DNA of 34,942 nucleotides from Gammaproteobacteria bacterium MFB021 (GCA_000737985.1 JNVT01000130.1:1-34942), one strand, 5' to 3'; shown: positions 1 to 8,798, counted from the stretch's first letter. A program made the numbers and translations. Notes: a model not told the origin generated them from the sequence alone.

Positions 1-312
1 CCTCAGCAGGCGCCGGCGGCGGATGCACCGCCTTGGGCGGTCGAATCCACGCCGGCTGCTGCGCCGTCGGCAGTAGACTCCCTGCCCCCGACGCCGGGCG
101 TGGATTCAGCGCCCGAAACACCGGTGGCGCCGCCTTCGGGCGCCGTAACTGCAATGCAGGCAGCGCCGGCTGCCGAGCCCGCCGCGGCGGCGCCTCAGCA
201 AGCCCCGGCAGCGGATACGCCGCCCTGGGCGGTCGACTCGGCGCCATCGGCCGTCGATTCGGCGGCCCCGACCCCGGCCGTCGATTCAGCGGCCCCGACA
301 CCGACCGCAGGG
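1..312 (+). repeat. In-frame duplication in the DnaX linker
   Basis: Bases 1-132 and 193-312 are diverged copies, offset by 192 bp, with a 12-bp insertion in the first copy. At protein level both read QQAPAAD-PPWAV, then APSAVDS, then PTP-VDSA. Inside the second copy the short unit AVDSAAPTP is itself repeated. All length differences are multiples of three, so the reading frame is kept. Confidence 0.8.
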
Positions 313-945
313 GCTCAGCAGTCCACCCATGCGCCCGCGGCCGCCGAAGCTGCGTCCGAGGGTGACTGGGAGGCGGATGCCGGCTTCGACGATGCCGATC
401 TGGCCCAGGACCAGGCCGCCGCCGAAGCGGCCTATGCCGACTGGCAGTCCGCGCCGGCACCCGCTGCACCGGCGACGCAAGAGGCCGACGAGGAGCCTCT
501 GCCGGTCGCATCCAGTGCCGCTGCGCCCATGGCGCCTGCGGCGGCGGGGGAGCATCTGACCCACGCGGCGTGGCTCGAGCGGTTCGATACGCTGGAGATC
601 GGCGGTCTGACGCGTAATCTCGCCGCCCACTGCGTGGTGACCCAGGACGATGGCCAGACCCTGGCGCTGACGCTCGATCCGGGGCAGTCGGCGATCCTTT
701 CCGAGATGCACGTCGAGCGCATCACCAAGGCGCTCGCGGCGCAGGGCTTCGCGCGGCGCGTGGCGATCGAGGTGGGCCCGCTCGACGGCCGCCTGGAGAC
801 CGCTCGCGACAAACGCGACCGGGAAGCGCGCGAGCGTCATGCGCAAGCGGTTGAAGCGCTGCGCGGTGACCCGCACGTTCAGGAGCTGGAGTCGCGTTTC
901 GGTGCGCGTCTGCTGGAAGAGAGCGTGACCAGCGACCGCGCCTGA
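1..945 (+). CDS. dnaX: DNA polymerase III subunit tau (dnaX), 3' part
   Basis: The gene is cut by the left window edge: frame 1 is open from base 1 and gives 314 C-terminal residues. DnaX forms the tau/gamma clamp-loader ATPase. The ATPase domains lie outside the window. What is visible is an Ala/Pro/Asp-rich linker (about residues 1-185 of the fragment) and then the compact tau C-terminal region beginning near HLTHAAWLERFDTLEIGG, which in the family contacts the polymerase alpha subunit. The linker has an internal duplication: QQAPAADAPPWAVES at bases 4-48 recurs as QQAPAADTPPWAVDS at 196-240. Assignment rests on the C-terminal sequence and on the ybaB-recR neighbours, which follow dnaX in many gammaproteobacteria. 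Any frameshift signal for the short gamma form would be upstream and cannot be seen. Confidence 0.92.
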   Translation, partial: PQQAPAADAPPWAVESTPAAAPSAVDSLPPTPGVDSAPETPVAPPSGAVTAMQAAPAAEPAAAAPQQAPAADTPPWAVDSAPSAVDSAAPTPAVDSAAPTPTAGAQQSTHAPAAAEAASEGDWEADAGFDDADLAQDQAAAEAAYADWQSAPAPAAPATQEADEEPLPVASSAAAPMAPAAAGEHLTHAAWLERFDTLEIGGLTRNLAAHCVVTQDDGQTLALTLDPGQSAILSEMHVERITKALAAQGFARRVAIEVGPLDGRLETARDKRDREARERHAQAVEALRGDPHVQELESRFGARLLEESVTSDRA

Positions 946-1038
946 CCTCTTGACCGATCACGGTCGCGGGCGTGGTTGTCGCTGAAGCCCGACATTTTCC
1001 GTTTCAATCGATTCAATCGTCGTTCCAAGGAGTGCGAG

Positions 1039-1365
1039 ATGTTCAAAGGTGGCATGGGCAACCTGATGAAGCAGGCCCAGGAAATGCAGGAAAAGATGCA
1101 GCAGGTGCAGGAAGAGATCGCTCAGATGGAAGTCTCGGGCGAAGCTGGCGCCGGCATGATCAAGGTCACCATGAATGGTCGCCATGACGTCAGCCGGGTC
1201 GAGATCGATCCCTCGCTGATGCAGGAGGACAAGGAGCTGCTCGAGGATCTGCTCGCGGCTGCGGTCAATGACGCCTCGCGCAAGGTCGAGAGCCAATCCA
1301 AGTCGCGCATGGAAGAGGTCTCTTCCGGCCTCAATCTGCCGCCGGGCATGAAGCTGCCGTTCTGA
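1039..1365 (+). CDS. ybaB: YbaB/EbfC family nucleoid-associated protein
   Basis: A 108-residue protein starting [21 protein letters not shown], the usual start and length of the YbaB/EbfC family. These small dimeric DNA-binding proteins are usually encoded between dnaX and recR. An amphipathic N-terminal helix with many Gln, Met and Glu is followed by the conserved [19 protein letters not shown] core and a basic, Pro-containing end. The ATG at 1039 is preceded by AAGGA at 1027-1031. An in-frame start at 976 would add 21 residues without family similarity, so it is not used. The stop TGA overlaps the recR start (TGATG), suggesting translational coupling. The role in recombination or nucleoid structure is known from the family only. 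Confidence 0.95.
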   Translation: MFKGGMGNLMKQAQEMQEKMQQVQEEIAQMEVSGEAGAGMIKVTMNGRHDVSRVEIDPSLMQEDKELLEDLLAAAVNDASRKVESQSKSRMEEVSSGLNLPPGMKLPF

Positions 1366-1970
1366 TGAGCTTTTCGCCGCTGGTCGAACAGCTGCTGGAA
1401 AGCCTGCGCGTGCTGCCTGGCGTCGGGCCCAAGACCGCCCAGCGCATGGCGCTGCATCTGCTCGAGCGCGACCGTGAGGGTGGCCGTCGGCTGGCCGAGG
1501 CCCTGGTGGCAGCCGTGGAGTCGGTCGGCTACTGCGAGCGCTGCCGTACCCTGACCGAGGAGACGCTGTGCGGCGTGTGTCAGGACGCACGCCGCGACGC
1601 GCGGCTGCTGTGCGTGGTCGAATCGCCGGCCGACATGCTGGCGATCGAACAGGCCGGCGGTTATCGCGGCCAGTACTTCGTGCTGCACGGCCATCTCTCA
1701 CCGCTCGACGGCATCGGCCCCGACGATATCGGTCTCGATCAGCTGGAAGCGCGGCTGGCGGCCGAGGCGGTCGACGAGGTGATCCTCGCCACCAACCCTA
1801 CGGTCGAGGGCGAGGCAACCGCGCACTATATCGCCGAGCACCTGGTGGGGCAGGCGGCCAAGCTCTCGCGCTTGGCTTACGGTGTACCCATGGGCGGCGA
1901 GCTCGAGTACGTCGATGGCGGCACGCTCAGTCGCGCCTTCCTCGGGCGCCAGCCCTTCGCTCGCGAGTGA
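1365..1970 (+). CDS. recR: Recombination mediator protein RecR
   Basis: 201 residues, the normal RecR length. RecR works with RecO (and RecF) to load RecA onto SSB-coated DNA at gaps. Domain order is visible: a helix-hairpin-helix ([16 protein letters not shown], residues 14-29), a four-cysteine zinc finger (C57, C60, C69, C72), a Toprim domain beginning [14 protein letters not shown] near residue 82, and a C-terminal segment with [19 protein letters not shown]. The start codon overlaps the ybaB stop by one base, so it is probably translated with ybaB. The stop is followed by 139 bp without a clear terminator before rnd. Confidence 0.97.
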   Translation: MSFSPLVEQLLESLRVLPGVGPKTAQRMALHLLERDREGGRRLAEALVAAVESVGYCERCRTLTEETLCGVCQDARRDARLLCVVESPADMLAIEQAGGYRGQYFVLHGHLSPLDGIGPDDIGLDQLEARLAAEAVDEVILATNPTVEGEATAHYIAEHLVGQAAKLSRLAYGVPMGGELEYVDGGTLSRAFLGRQPFARE

Positions 1971-2109
1971 CTCGCATCCCGCGCGACTCGTCTGCCGCTG
2001 CTGCCATGATGGTGGCGGGGCTTCGGGTCACGGCGCACCTTGCACCAGCATGCGTCTTCCCACGTGACGCGGCCGTGGCCGTGACGCGCTCAACCATGAA
2101 AGAGTTCGA

Positions 2110-3237
2110 ATGACTGTCGACACGCCCATTGAATGGATCGATACGCCGGCGGGCCTCGCCGCCGCCTGTGCCGCCCTGGCCGACGCCGAGGTGCTGGCGC
2201 TGGATACGGAGTTCTTCCGTGAGACCAGCTTCTATCCGGTGCCAGCGCTGGTCCAGCTCAGCGCCGGCGAGCGTATCTATCTCATCGACCCCCAGGCGGT
2301 GGCAGCGGACGAGGCGCTGCGCGCGTTGCTCGCTGACGGTGCGCCCAAGCTGATCCACGCCTGCAGCGAGGATCTCGAGGTGCTCGCGCTGTGGGCCGGA
2401 GTCGAGATTGCGCCGCTGATCGATACCCAGGTCGCCGAGTCGCTGCTGGGCCAGTCGGCGGCGATCGGCTATCGCGGCCTGGTACAGGCGCGCTGCGGGG
2501 TCGATCTGCCCAAGGAGGAGACCCGCTCCAACTGGCTCGAGCGCCCGCTGAGTGCGGCGCAGCTCGACTATGCGGCGCTCGATGTCTACTTCCTGCCCGA
2601 AATCTGGGCTCAGCAGCGCCAGGCGCTGGAGGCGCAGGGTCGGCTGGCCTGGCTTTACGAAGAGTGCGCTGCGCTCGGCGCCGGGCGCGACGTCAATGCC
2701 GGCGAGCGCTGGTATCTGCGTCAGCGTCAACTGTGGCGGCTGACGCCGCGTCAGGTCGAGGCCTACCGCCTGATGACGCGCTGGCGCGAGGCCGAGGTGC
2801 GCCGTCGCGATACCCCGCGCGGCTGGCTGGCCAAGGATGGGCTGCTGCTGGCGATCGCCGAGGCGATGCCGACCAACCGTTTCGAGCTGGCCGCGGTCGA
2901 CGGCGTGACGCCGGCGCTGGTCAAGCGTGAAGGCGACGCGCTGCTGGATCTGGTCAAACAGGCGCAGCACGCCGACGAGACCGCGCTGCCGACACCGCCG
3001 CCGGTGCCCACCGCGCCGGCCTTCAAGCGGCGGATGAAGGCGCTCAAGGGCGTGGTCGGCGAGCGCGCCACGGCGCTGGGGCTAGCGCCGGAGCGGCTCT
3101 CCAACCGCGCCGAGATGGAGACGATCGCGGCGGCGCATCTCGATGGGCGGGCGTTGCCGCTACCCGGTGGCTGGCGTGGTGAGTGCCTGGCGGCGCCGTG
3201 GCGCGCCGCGCTGGACGCGCTGGAGGGGGCGGCATGA
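2110..3237 (+). CDS. rnd: Ribonuclease D
   Basis: 375 residues, matching E. coli RNase D (375). It is a 3'-5' exoribonuclease that trims tRNA precursors and other small stable RNAs. The DEDD exonuclease domain comes first: LALDTEFFRE carries the catalytic D32 and E34, IHACSEDLEVL carries the second acidic motif, and LDYAALDVYFLPEIW carries the final Tyr/Asp motif. Helical HRDC-type domains follow (about residue 205 onward). The ATG at 2110 begins a typical N-terminus; only a weak purine stretch (AAAGAG near 2099) precedes it. The stop overlaps the ycgL start (ATGA at 3234-3237), so rnd-ycgL-ycgN look co-translated. Confidence 0.95.
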   Translation: MTVDTPIEWIDTPAGLAAACAALADAEVLALDTEFFRETSFYPVPALVQLSAGERIYLIDPQAVAADEALRALLADGAPKLIHACSEDLEVLALWAGVEIAPLIDTQVAESLLGQSAAIGYRGLVQARCGVDLPKEETRSNWLERPLSAAQLDYAALDVYFLPEIWAQQRQALEAQGRLAWLYEECAALGAGRDVNAGERWYLRQRQLWRLTPRQVEAYRLMTRWREAEVRRRDTPRGWLAKDGLLLAIAEAMPTNRFELAAVDGVTPALVKREGDALLDLVKQAQHADETALPTPPPVPTAPAFKRRMKALKGVVGERATALGLAPERLSNRAEMETIAAAHLDGRALPLPGGWRGECLAAPWRAALDALEGAA

Positions 3238-3545
3238 GTGCCGGCGAGCAGCGCCTGCTGTGCGAGGTGGTCAAGAGCCCGCGTCTCGATGAAATGTATC
3301 TCTACCTCGACAAGGCGCGGGGCATGGCGGCGGTGCCGCAGGCGCTACGCGAGCGCTTCGGCCGTCCGATTCCGGTGATGACGCTGCTGCTACGTGCCGA
3401 GCGGCCGCTGGCCCGGGTCGATGTGCATCAGGTGATGGCGGCGATCCGCGCCCAGGGTTTCTATCTGCAGATGCCGCCGGCCAAGGAGGGCTATCTGCTC
3501 GATCTGTTCACCCCGCGCGACACGGACGACACACCCCATGCGTGA
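3234..3545 (+). CDS. ycgL: YcgL domain-containing protein
   Basis: A 103-residue protein starting MSAGEQRLLCEVVKSPRLDEMYLYLDK, recognisable as the YcgL (UPF0745-type) fold of small soluble proteins. Conserved pieces are VPQALRERFGRPIPVMTLLL and GFYLQMPPAKEGYLLDLF. The molecular function is not established in the family. The start overlaps the rnd stop by four bases, and its end overlaps ycgN by eight bases. The rnd-ycgL-ycgN order is common in gammaproteobacteria and supports the identification. A longer in-frame start at 3183 lies inside rnd and is rejected. Confidence 0.9.
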   Translation: MSAGEQRLLCEVVKSPRLDEMYLYLDKARGMAAVPQALRERFGRPIPVMTLLLRAERPLARVDVHQVMAAIRAQGFYLQMPPAKEGYLLDLFTPRDTDDTPHA

Positions 3546-3987
3546 GCGATTCTGGGAGCGGTTCACGCTCGAGGAGCTGACCCCGCAGGAGTGGGAGGCG
3601 CTGTGCGACGGCTGCGGCAAGTGCTGTCTGGTCAAGATGGAGCACCCGGAGAGCGGCGACGTGGCCACGCTCAATGTCGCCTGCCGCCTGCTCGATATCG
3701 ACAGCTGCCGCTGCGGCGACTATGCCCACCGCTTCGAGCGGGTGCCGGAGTGCACTCAGCTCAGTCTGGCCAATCTCGACGAGTTTCACTGGCTGCCGCA
3801 TAGCTGCGCCTATCGCCGCCTGTCCGAAGGACGCAAGCTGGCCAGCTGGCATCCGCTGCGCAGCGGCAGCGATCGGCGCATGCACGATCGCGGCATGAGC
3901 GTGCGCCACTTCGCGGTCAGTGAGCGCGAGGTCGACGAGGCGGACTACGAAGCGCACATCATCGATATCCTGCCGCTGCGCGATTGA
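3538..3987 (+). CDS. ycgN: YcgN family cysteine-cluster protein
   Basis: 149 residues, standard length for the YcgN (UPF0260) family. Nine cysteines are seen: C23, C26, C29, C30, C49, C57, C59, C72 and C90, with the hallmark CDGCGKCC at 23-30. The spacing resembles proteins of the zinc/iron-chelating CxxCxxCC superfamily, so metal binding is likely; the metal and the role are unknown. It begins within the last codons of ycgL, so translation is probably coupled. It is the last gene of the + strand run; a strong hairpin follows before the convergent ptrB. Confidence 0.92.
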   Translation: MRERFWERFTLEELTPQEWEALCDGCGKCCLVKMEHPESGDVATLNVACRLLDIDSCRCGDYAHRFERVPECTQLSLANLDEFHWLPHSCAYRRLSEGRKLASWHPLRSGSDRRMHDRGMSVRHFAVSEREVDEADYEAHIIDILPLRD

Positions 3988-4051
3988 CCCCCCTCTTTGC
4001 CCGCCTGCTCGTCAGCGGACCGGCCGCTGTGGACATCTCCTGACGCCCGCT

Positions 4052-4076
4052 GCGGCCGACCCGAGTGGTCGGCCGC
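4052..4076. terminator. Hairpin between convergent ycgN and ptrB
   Basis: A perfect 10-bp stem, GCGGCCGACC (4052-4061) paired with GGTCGGCCGC (4067-4076), with a five-base loop. It sits in the 96-bp gap between two converging genes. No long T-run follows on either strand, so intrinsic termination may be inefficient or factor-assisted. Confidence 0.55.
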
Positions 4077-4083
4077 GTACCCC

Positions 4084-6177
4084 TCACTCGCTTGTCTGCT
4101 GTGCCTCGCGCATGGTCGCCTGCGGCTCGGCGACGCCCAGTGCCCACAGCAGGAAGGCGTCCTGGCGTGCGTTGTCGCGCCACGCCTTGAAGCGCCCGGA
4201 GGCACCGCCGTGGCCGGCAGCCATATCGGTTCGCAGCAGTACCGGGCCGCGGGCGCTGTCGAGTTCGGTCATGCGCGCATAGAGCTTGGCCGGTTCCCAG
4301 TAGGGCACCCGCGAGTCGTGCCAGCTGCCCTGCAGCAGGACGCTGGGGTAGGGTTGCGCAGTGAGGTTATCCAGCGGCGAGTAGTCGCGAATGCGCCGGC
4401 GCACCGCGGGCTCGTCGGGGTTGCCCCACTCGGTGTACTCCGCCGTGGTCAGTGGCAGGTCGGGGTTCTCCATGGTGCGCAGCACATCGACGAAGGGCAC
4501 GTCGAGCACCGCGGCGCAGAACGCGGTGGGCTCCAGGTTGAGACTGGCGCCGACCAGCAGGCCGCCGGCGCTGGCGCCGTAGGCGGCGATGCGTTCGGGG
4601 GCGGCGAGGCCCGAGTCGACCAGGGCGTGGCGTGCGGCGAGAAAGTCGCGGAAGCTGTTCTCCTTGTGCTCCAGCTTGCCGGCCAGATACCACGGCTCGC
4701 CGCGGTCGCCGCCGCCGCGCACGTGGGCCACGGCGAAGGCGACGCCGCGCGCCAGCAGCTCGAGTCGAGCCACCGAGAACCAGGGGTCGAGCACCTCGCC
4801 GTAGGCGCCGTAGCCGTAGAGCAGGGTCGGCATCGGGGCCTGCCCCAGCAGGTCGGCGCGGGCGACTACCGAAACCGGAATGCGCTCACCGTCGTGGCCC
4901 GTCGCCCACAGGCGGCGGCAGGTCAACTGCGCCGGCTGCAGGTCGCCGTGCAGCGTCTGACTCTTGAGCAGGCGCTGCTCGCCGCTGTCGAGATCGTGCT
5001 CGACCCAGCGCACGGGGAGGGTGAACGACTCCTCGCGCAGGCGCAGGCGACGGGCGTGAAAGTCCGGCGTATCGCCCAGCGCCAGGCTGCACGGCGCCTC
5101 TGGCAGCGGCAGACGATAGCCGGGCACGCCCGCGGCATCGCTGGTCTCAGCGTCCGGCGCGAGCTCGATCGCGCGCAGATAGACCTGCGCCTCGTGGTGG
5201 TCACGCTCGGTGAGAATCAACCCCCAGGCGAAGGCGTCGACACCTTCGAGAGTGACGTCCTCGCGATGCGCCACCAGCGGCTGCCACTGATCGGGGGCGG
5301 ACACCGGGGCGGTGTCGAGGCGGAAGTGGGCAGCGTCGCGATTGTGCAGTACATAGAAGGTATCGCCGCGGTGGTCGATGCCATACTCGATGCCGCTCTC
5401 GCGTGGGCGCACGCAGCGCGGCGCGCGCTCTGGCTCGGCGGCAGGGATCAGATGGCACTCGGCGGTATCCTTGGAGGCGGTCTCGATCACCAGCCACTGG
5501 CGCGAGCGTGTCTTGCCCACGCCGACCCAGAACTCGACATCCGGCTCCTCGAACAGCTTGGCGCAGCGGTCGCTCTCCACGCACAGCCGCCACACGCTGG
5601 CGGGGCGCTGGGTAGCGTCGTAGCGGGTGAAGAGCAGGGTGCGGTTATCCTCCGCCCACAAGAGTTCCGGGCCCAGACGCCGACGCAGCCGGCGCGGCTC
5701 GCCATCCGGCAGCTGCTTGAGATAGAGATCGAAGAACTCGTTGCCGCTGACATCCTCGGTCCAGGCCAGCCAACCCTCGTCGGGGGAGAGCGCCATGTCG
5801 CCGAGTTCGAGAAAGTCGTGGTCGGCGGCCCGCGCCTGCAGATCGAGAATCAGTTCGGGCTCGGCGTTACCCTGGCACGCCTGACGCCACCAGCGTGGAT
5901 AGTCGGCGTCGGCGGCCGTCTCGCTCCAGTAGCGGTAGTGGTCGAGCGTGGTCGGCAGCCCGGTGACGGCGAGTTCGCGCCGCGCCAGATGGCCGTCGTA
6001 GAGCGCGTCTTCGAGTGGCTTCAATGGTGTGAAGAAGCGGTTGCTCTGGCGATTGGCTGCGCGCAGGAAGGCCTTCACCTGAGGGTCGTCGCGCGACTCC
6101 AGCCAGTGCCAGGCGGGGTCGTCCTCGCGGCGGAAGTGGCTGACGGGGGAGGGCTCGGGAATCTGGGCGCGGGGCAT
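4084..6177 (-). CDS. ptrB: Oligopeptidase B (S9A serine peptidase)
   Basis: 697 residues. A cytoplasmic prolyl-oligopeptidase-family enzyme that cleaves short peptides after Arg or Lys. An N-terminal beta-propeller (about residues 70-410) gates a C-terminal alpha/beta hydrolase. The catalytic triad reads Ser536 in YGASAGG, Asp621 in HDSRVPYWEPAK and His656 in AAGHGGASGR. The spacing between these (85 and 35 residues) equals that of E. coli PtrB (532, 617, 652), which makes the call firm. YGYGAYGEVLDPWFSVARL is a further family block. There is no signal peptide. It is transcribed divergently from the 6321 gene across a 143-bp gap, in which TACACT (complement of 6279-6284) could be a -10 box. 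Confidence 0.96.
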   Translation of the reverse strand: MPRAQIPEPSPVSHFRREDDPAWHWLESRDDPQVKAFLRAANRQSNRFFTPLKPLEDALYDGHLARRELAVTGLPTTLDHYRYWSETAADADYPRWWRQACQGNAEPELILDLQARAADHDFLELGDMALSPDEGWLAWTEDVSGNEFFDLYLKQLPDGEPRRLRRRLGPELLWAEDNRTLLFTRYDATQRPASVWRLCVESDRCAKLFEEPDVEFWVGVGKTRSRQWLVIETASKDTAECHLIPAAEPERAPRCVRPRESGIEYGIDHRGDTFYVLHNRDAAHFRLDTAPVSAPDQWQPLVAHREDVTLEGVDAFAWGLILTERDHHEAQVYLRAIELAPDAETSDAAGVPGYRLPLPEAPCSLALGDTPDFHARRLRLREESFTLPVRWVEHDLDSGEQRLLKSQTLHGDLQPAQLTCRRLWATGHDGERIPVSVVARADLLGQAPMPTLLYGYGAYGEVLDPWFSVARLELLARGVAFAVAHVRGGGDRGEPWYLAGKLEHKENSFRDFLAARHALVDSGLAAPERIAAYGASAGGLLVGASLNLEPTAFCAAVLDVPFVDVLRTMENPDLPLTTAEYTEWGNPDEPAVRRRIRDYSPLDNLTAQPYPSVLLQGSWHDSRVPYWEPAKLYARMTELDSARGPVLLRTDMAAGHGGASGRFKAWRDNARQDAFLLWALGVAEPQATMREAQQTSE

Positions 6178-6320
6178 AGGCTATCGGGCTGCTCGGGTAG
6201 GTAGTTCACATGGCGAGAACGCCGCCGCGACCCGACCCTCTGGCACGGACCCCGGGCGGCTGTGCTTTCCAAGCGGGAAGTGTACCATGTCCCAAACCGT
6301 TCGAATCGAGAGTCGTCATC

Positions 6321-6794
6321 ATGCTGTTTTCCGATTCCCTGCCGCAGCTGTGGCTGAGCTACGCCGCGCTTTCTTGTGTGGTCCTGGTCACCGGCTATCT
6401 GGGGGTGCGGCTGCTACCGTTGCTGCCGCGTCTGGCGCTGGTCGGCGTGGTCGCGGGGGCACTGTGGATGGTCGCCCCCTTCACGCTGCCACTGGCGCAG
6501 CCGGGTGAGACCTACTCCGGTCTGGCCCCGGCCATCGTGGTGATGGCGGTGGGCGTGCTGCAACACGACGGTGGTCAGGTCTTCGGTGCGTTGCCGCTGT
6601 TGCTGTTGGGAGCGGCACTGGGTGCCGGGGTCGGTGTGCTGGCATGGCGCAAACTGCGTTACCGCGGCGGTGACGATGGCCGCAGCGGCGGACGTGGCGG
6701 CAAACAGCAGTCGGGTGCGACCCGTACTGCCGCTGCGAAAAAGACGGGTGAGCGTGGCCAGGGTGGCGGCCGCCGCGAACCGATGGTCGGCTGA
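6321..6794 (+). CDS. Small membrane protein with basic Gly/Arg tail, unknown function
   Basis: 157 residues from the ATG at 6321; I do not recognise a named family. The first two thirds hold three or four hydrophobic segments (about residues 10-31, 36-57, 66-81, 86-106). After that comes a Gly/Arg/Lys-rich, probably disordered and positively charged tail (about 108-157, for example RGGDDGRSGGRGGK and ERGQGGGRRE). By the positive-inside rule the tail should face the cytoplasm, where it could touch nucleic acid, ribosomes or acidic lipid. Longer in-frame starts exist upstream to 6210 but would add residues unlike a membrane protein start. It lies 122 bp before the VWA gene on the same strand, so a shared transcript is possible. 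Confidence 0.7.
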   Translation: MLFSDSLPQLWLSYAALSCVVLVTGYLGVRLLPLLPRLALVGVVAGALWMVAPFTLPLAQPGETYSGLAPAIVVMAVGVLQHDGGQVFGALPLLLLGAALGAGVGVLAWRKLRYRGGDDGRSGGRGGKQQSGATRTAAAKKTGERGQGGGRREPMVG

Positions 6795-6916
6795 TTCAGC
6801 CCTCGCCCGCGGGGCTTCGGTGGGTGACCGGGGCGGAGTCGCGCCGGACGCTTTTTTTGGGACAGGGCTTCGTGCGCACTTCACGCCGGAGCCGGGTGGC
6901 GAGAAGGAAGCGCGGC

Positions 6917-8713
6917 ATGCGTGCGTTGAGGGTATGGCTGGTGTGTCTGCTCGGTCTGCTGCCGGGCTGGGTGCTGGCGCAGACGGCGCCTGACGTCAGG
7001 ATCGTGGTCGATGTTTCCGGCAGCATGAAGCAGAACGACCCCGGCAACCTGCGCGCCAACGCGCTGGATCTTGCCGCCATCCTGCTGCCGCAGGAGGCGC
7101 GCGGCTCCATCTGGACTTTCGGTACCACCGTGGCCAACCCGGTCCCCGATGCCGGGGTCGATGACGCTTGGCGTCAGCGGGTGAGCCGGTTGATGCCGCA
7201 GCTCACCGACTACCAGCAGTTCACCGATATCGAGCAAGCCCTGACGCGCGCCGCCGCGGCGCCGCCCCAGGGGCCCAACCGCCATCTGATCCTGCTCACC
7301 GACGGCATGATCGATCTGCCCGCCACTGGCGGTGACAAGCGTGAACAGGACGCGGCTTCGCGGCAGCGAGTGATCGACGAGCTCGCCCCCGAGCTGGCCG
7401 CCGAAGGCGTGACCGTCCATCTGATCGCGCTCTCGCGCAACGTCGACCTGCCGCTGCTCGAGCAGGTGGCGCAGACCACCGGCGGGCTGGCGGCGGTGGC
7501 CGACACTCCGGACCAGCTGCTGCGCGCCTTTCTCGACGTGCTCGACCGCATCCTGCCGGGGGATCAGGTGCCCATCGACGCGCAGCAGCGTTTCACCATC
7601 GATGACGATATTCAGGCCTTCAATGCACTGCTGTTCCACGCCCCGAATGCCGACTCGCCGGTACTGATCGGCCCCGACGGCCAGCGCTATTCCCGCAACG
7701 ATCACCCCGGTCGGGTCGAGTGGCAGAGCAGCGATCGTTACGATCTGATCAAGGTGCCCGAGCCGATGTCTGGTGAATGGCGTATCGAAGGCGCCATCGG
7801 CGACGACAGCCGGGTCGGCATCCAGGCCGATATCGCGCTGCGCAGCACTGCGCTGCCGGCAACGCTCTACCGCGGTTTCACCACGCCGCTGGACGTGTGG
7901 CTGGAAGCCAAGGGTCAGCGTCTGGAGGGCGATGCGCTGCCTGCCGGGCTTGCGGTACGCGCCGAGCTGCGCGACCTCGATGGCAATCTGCTGGCACAAA
8001 CCACGCTCTCGCCCCAGGCGGGGCACTTCCGCGGTGAGCTGCCCGGCGCGGAGCAGTTGGGCAATGCGCGCCTGGTGATCACTGCGCGCAGCGAGCGCCT
8101 GATTCGCCAGCGGGTGCAGACGGTCAATGTGGTCGCCGCACTCAGCGCCGAACTGAGTCAGGACGGCTCGCGCATCGTGATCCGCGCCAATCATCCCGAT
8201 CTCAATGCCGACAACACCCGGCTCAGCGCCGAACTCACCGGCAGCCCGCTGACGGTCCAGCGTATCGATGCACGCACCTGGGCGATCGAAGTGCCGCGTA
8301 CCGACCCCAACGCCTCGCTGCCGGTGACCATTTCCGCCGAGGCCGATCTCGACGGTCGTACCTGGCACTTCGACCTGCCCATCGTGCGCCTGAATCCTGA
8401 AGCTGGGGTAGGGCTGACCGGCGCCGATCTGTCACGTGCGGTCAAGAGCCAGCAGCGTGAGCAGGACGATAGCCTCGGCAGTGGCAGTGACGACAGCTTC
8501 ACCGATGGGCTGTCGGCGTCGCAGATGGCCGATGCCGCCGTGGCCAAGGCGCGCGAGGGCTGGCAGATCGCGCGTCCCTACGTCGAGACCTATGCCCAGC
8601 GTCCGGTCACCTGGATCGTGATCGCGCTGCTGGTGGTGCTGTTGCTGCTCGAGCGCTGGCGCCGTGCTGCCAGTCGCAGACGTCGGGCGCGGCGCTCGGA
8701 GCCCTCCCTGTAA
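6917..8713 (+). CDS. VWA domain protein, exported and membrane-anchored
   Basis: 598 residues. A signal peptide (MRALRVWLVCLLGLLPGWVLA, cleavage probably after A21) leads directly into a von Willebrand factor A domain. Its metal-ion-dependent adhesion site reads VDVSGSMKQN (D32, S34, S36), with later motifs ILLTDGMIDLP and DIEQALTRA. The VWA fold ends near residue 215. Beta-rich, Ig-like segments fill the middle, and a C-terminal helix (WIVIALLVVLLLLERW, about 563-579) precedes an Arg-rich cytoplasmic tail. So most of the protein is periplasmic, anchored by one helix. AAGGAAG at 6904 is the ribosome site for the ATG at 6917. Family members bind divalent metal and partner proteins, but no specific function can be assigned. 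The gene precedes fadD by 85 bp. Confidence 0.85.
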   Translation: MRALRVWLVCLLGLLPGWVLAQTAPDVRIVVDVSGSMKQNDPGNLRANALDLAAILLPQEARGSIWTFGTTVANPVPDAGVDDAWRQRVSRLMPQLTDYQQFTDIEQALTRAAAAPPQGPNRHLILLTDGMIDLPATGGDKREQDAASRQRVIDELAPELAAEGVTVHLIALSRNVDLPLLEQVAQTTGGLAAVADTPDQLLRAFLDVLDRILPGDQVPIDAQQRFTIDDDIQAFNALLFHAPNADSPVLIGPDGQRYSRNDHPGRVEWQSSDRYDLIKVPEPMSGEWRIEGAIGDDSRVGIQADIALRSTALPATLYRGFTTPLDVWLEAKGQRLEGDALPAGLAVRAELRDLDGNLLAQTTLSPQAGHFRGELPGAEQLGNARLVITARSERLIRQRVQTVNVVAALSAELSQDGSRIVIRANHPDLNADNTRLSAELTGSPLTVQRIDARTWAIEVPRTDPNASLPVTISAEADLDGRTWHFDLPIVRLNPEAGVGLTGADLSRAVKSQQREQDDSLGSGSDDSFTDGLSASQMADAAVAKAREGWQIARPYVETYAQRPVTWIVIALLVVLLLLERWRRAASRRRRARRSEPSL

Positions 8714-8724
8714 AGCAGCGGTTA

Positions 8725-8736
8725 CCACCTTGGTGG
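8725..8736. promoter_or_regulatory. Small palindrome upstream of fadD
   Basis: CCACC-TT-GGTGG lies 63 bp before the fadD start, and TATAAG at 8762-8767 is a possible -10 box between them. Fatty-acid regulators of several families use short dyads near fadD, but this one does not match a motif I can name, and no good -35 box was found. Confidence 0.3.
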
Positions 8737-8798
8737 CAGCGCCGGGGCGCGGGGAACCTGATATAAGGGAGTTATTCAAGCCTAATCAAGGAGATCCC

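Noticed and set aside
3997-6204. 735-residue open frame antisense to ptrB
   Set aside because: It is the complement of a verified oligopeptidase B gene; its length comes from high third-position GC, and the translation has no recognisable domain.
6851-6857. T-run (seven T) as a terminator before the VWA gene
   Set aside because: No convincing GC-rich stem directly precedes it, so I do not call a terminator.
6881-8368. 495-residue open frame antisense to the VWA gene
   Set aside because: The opposite strand has a signal peptide, MIDAS motif and anchor; the antisense product has none of these.
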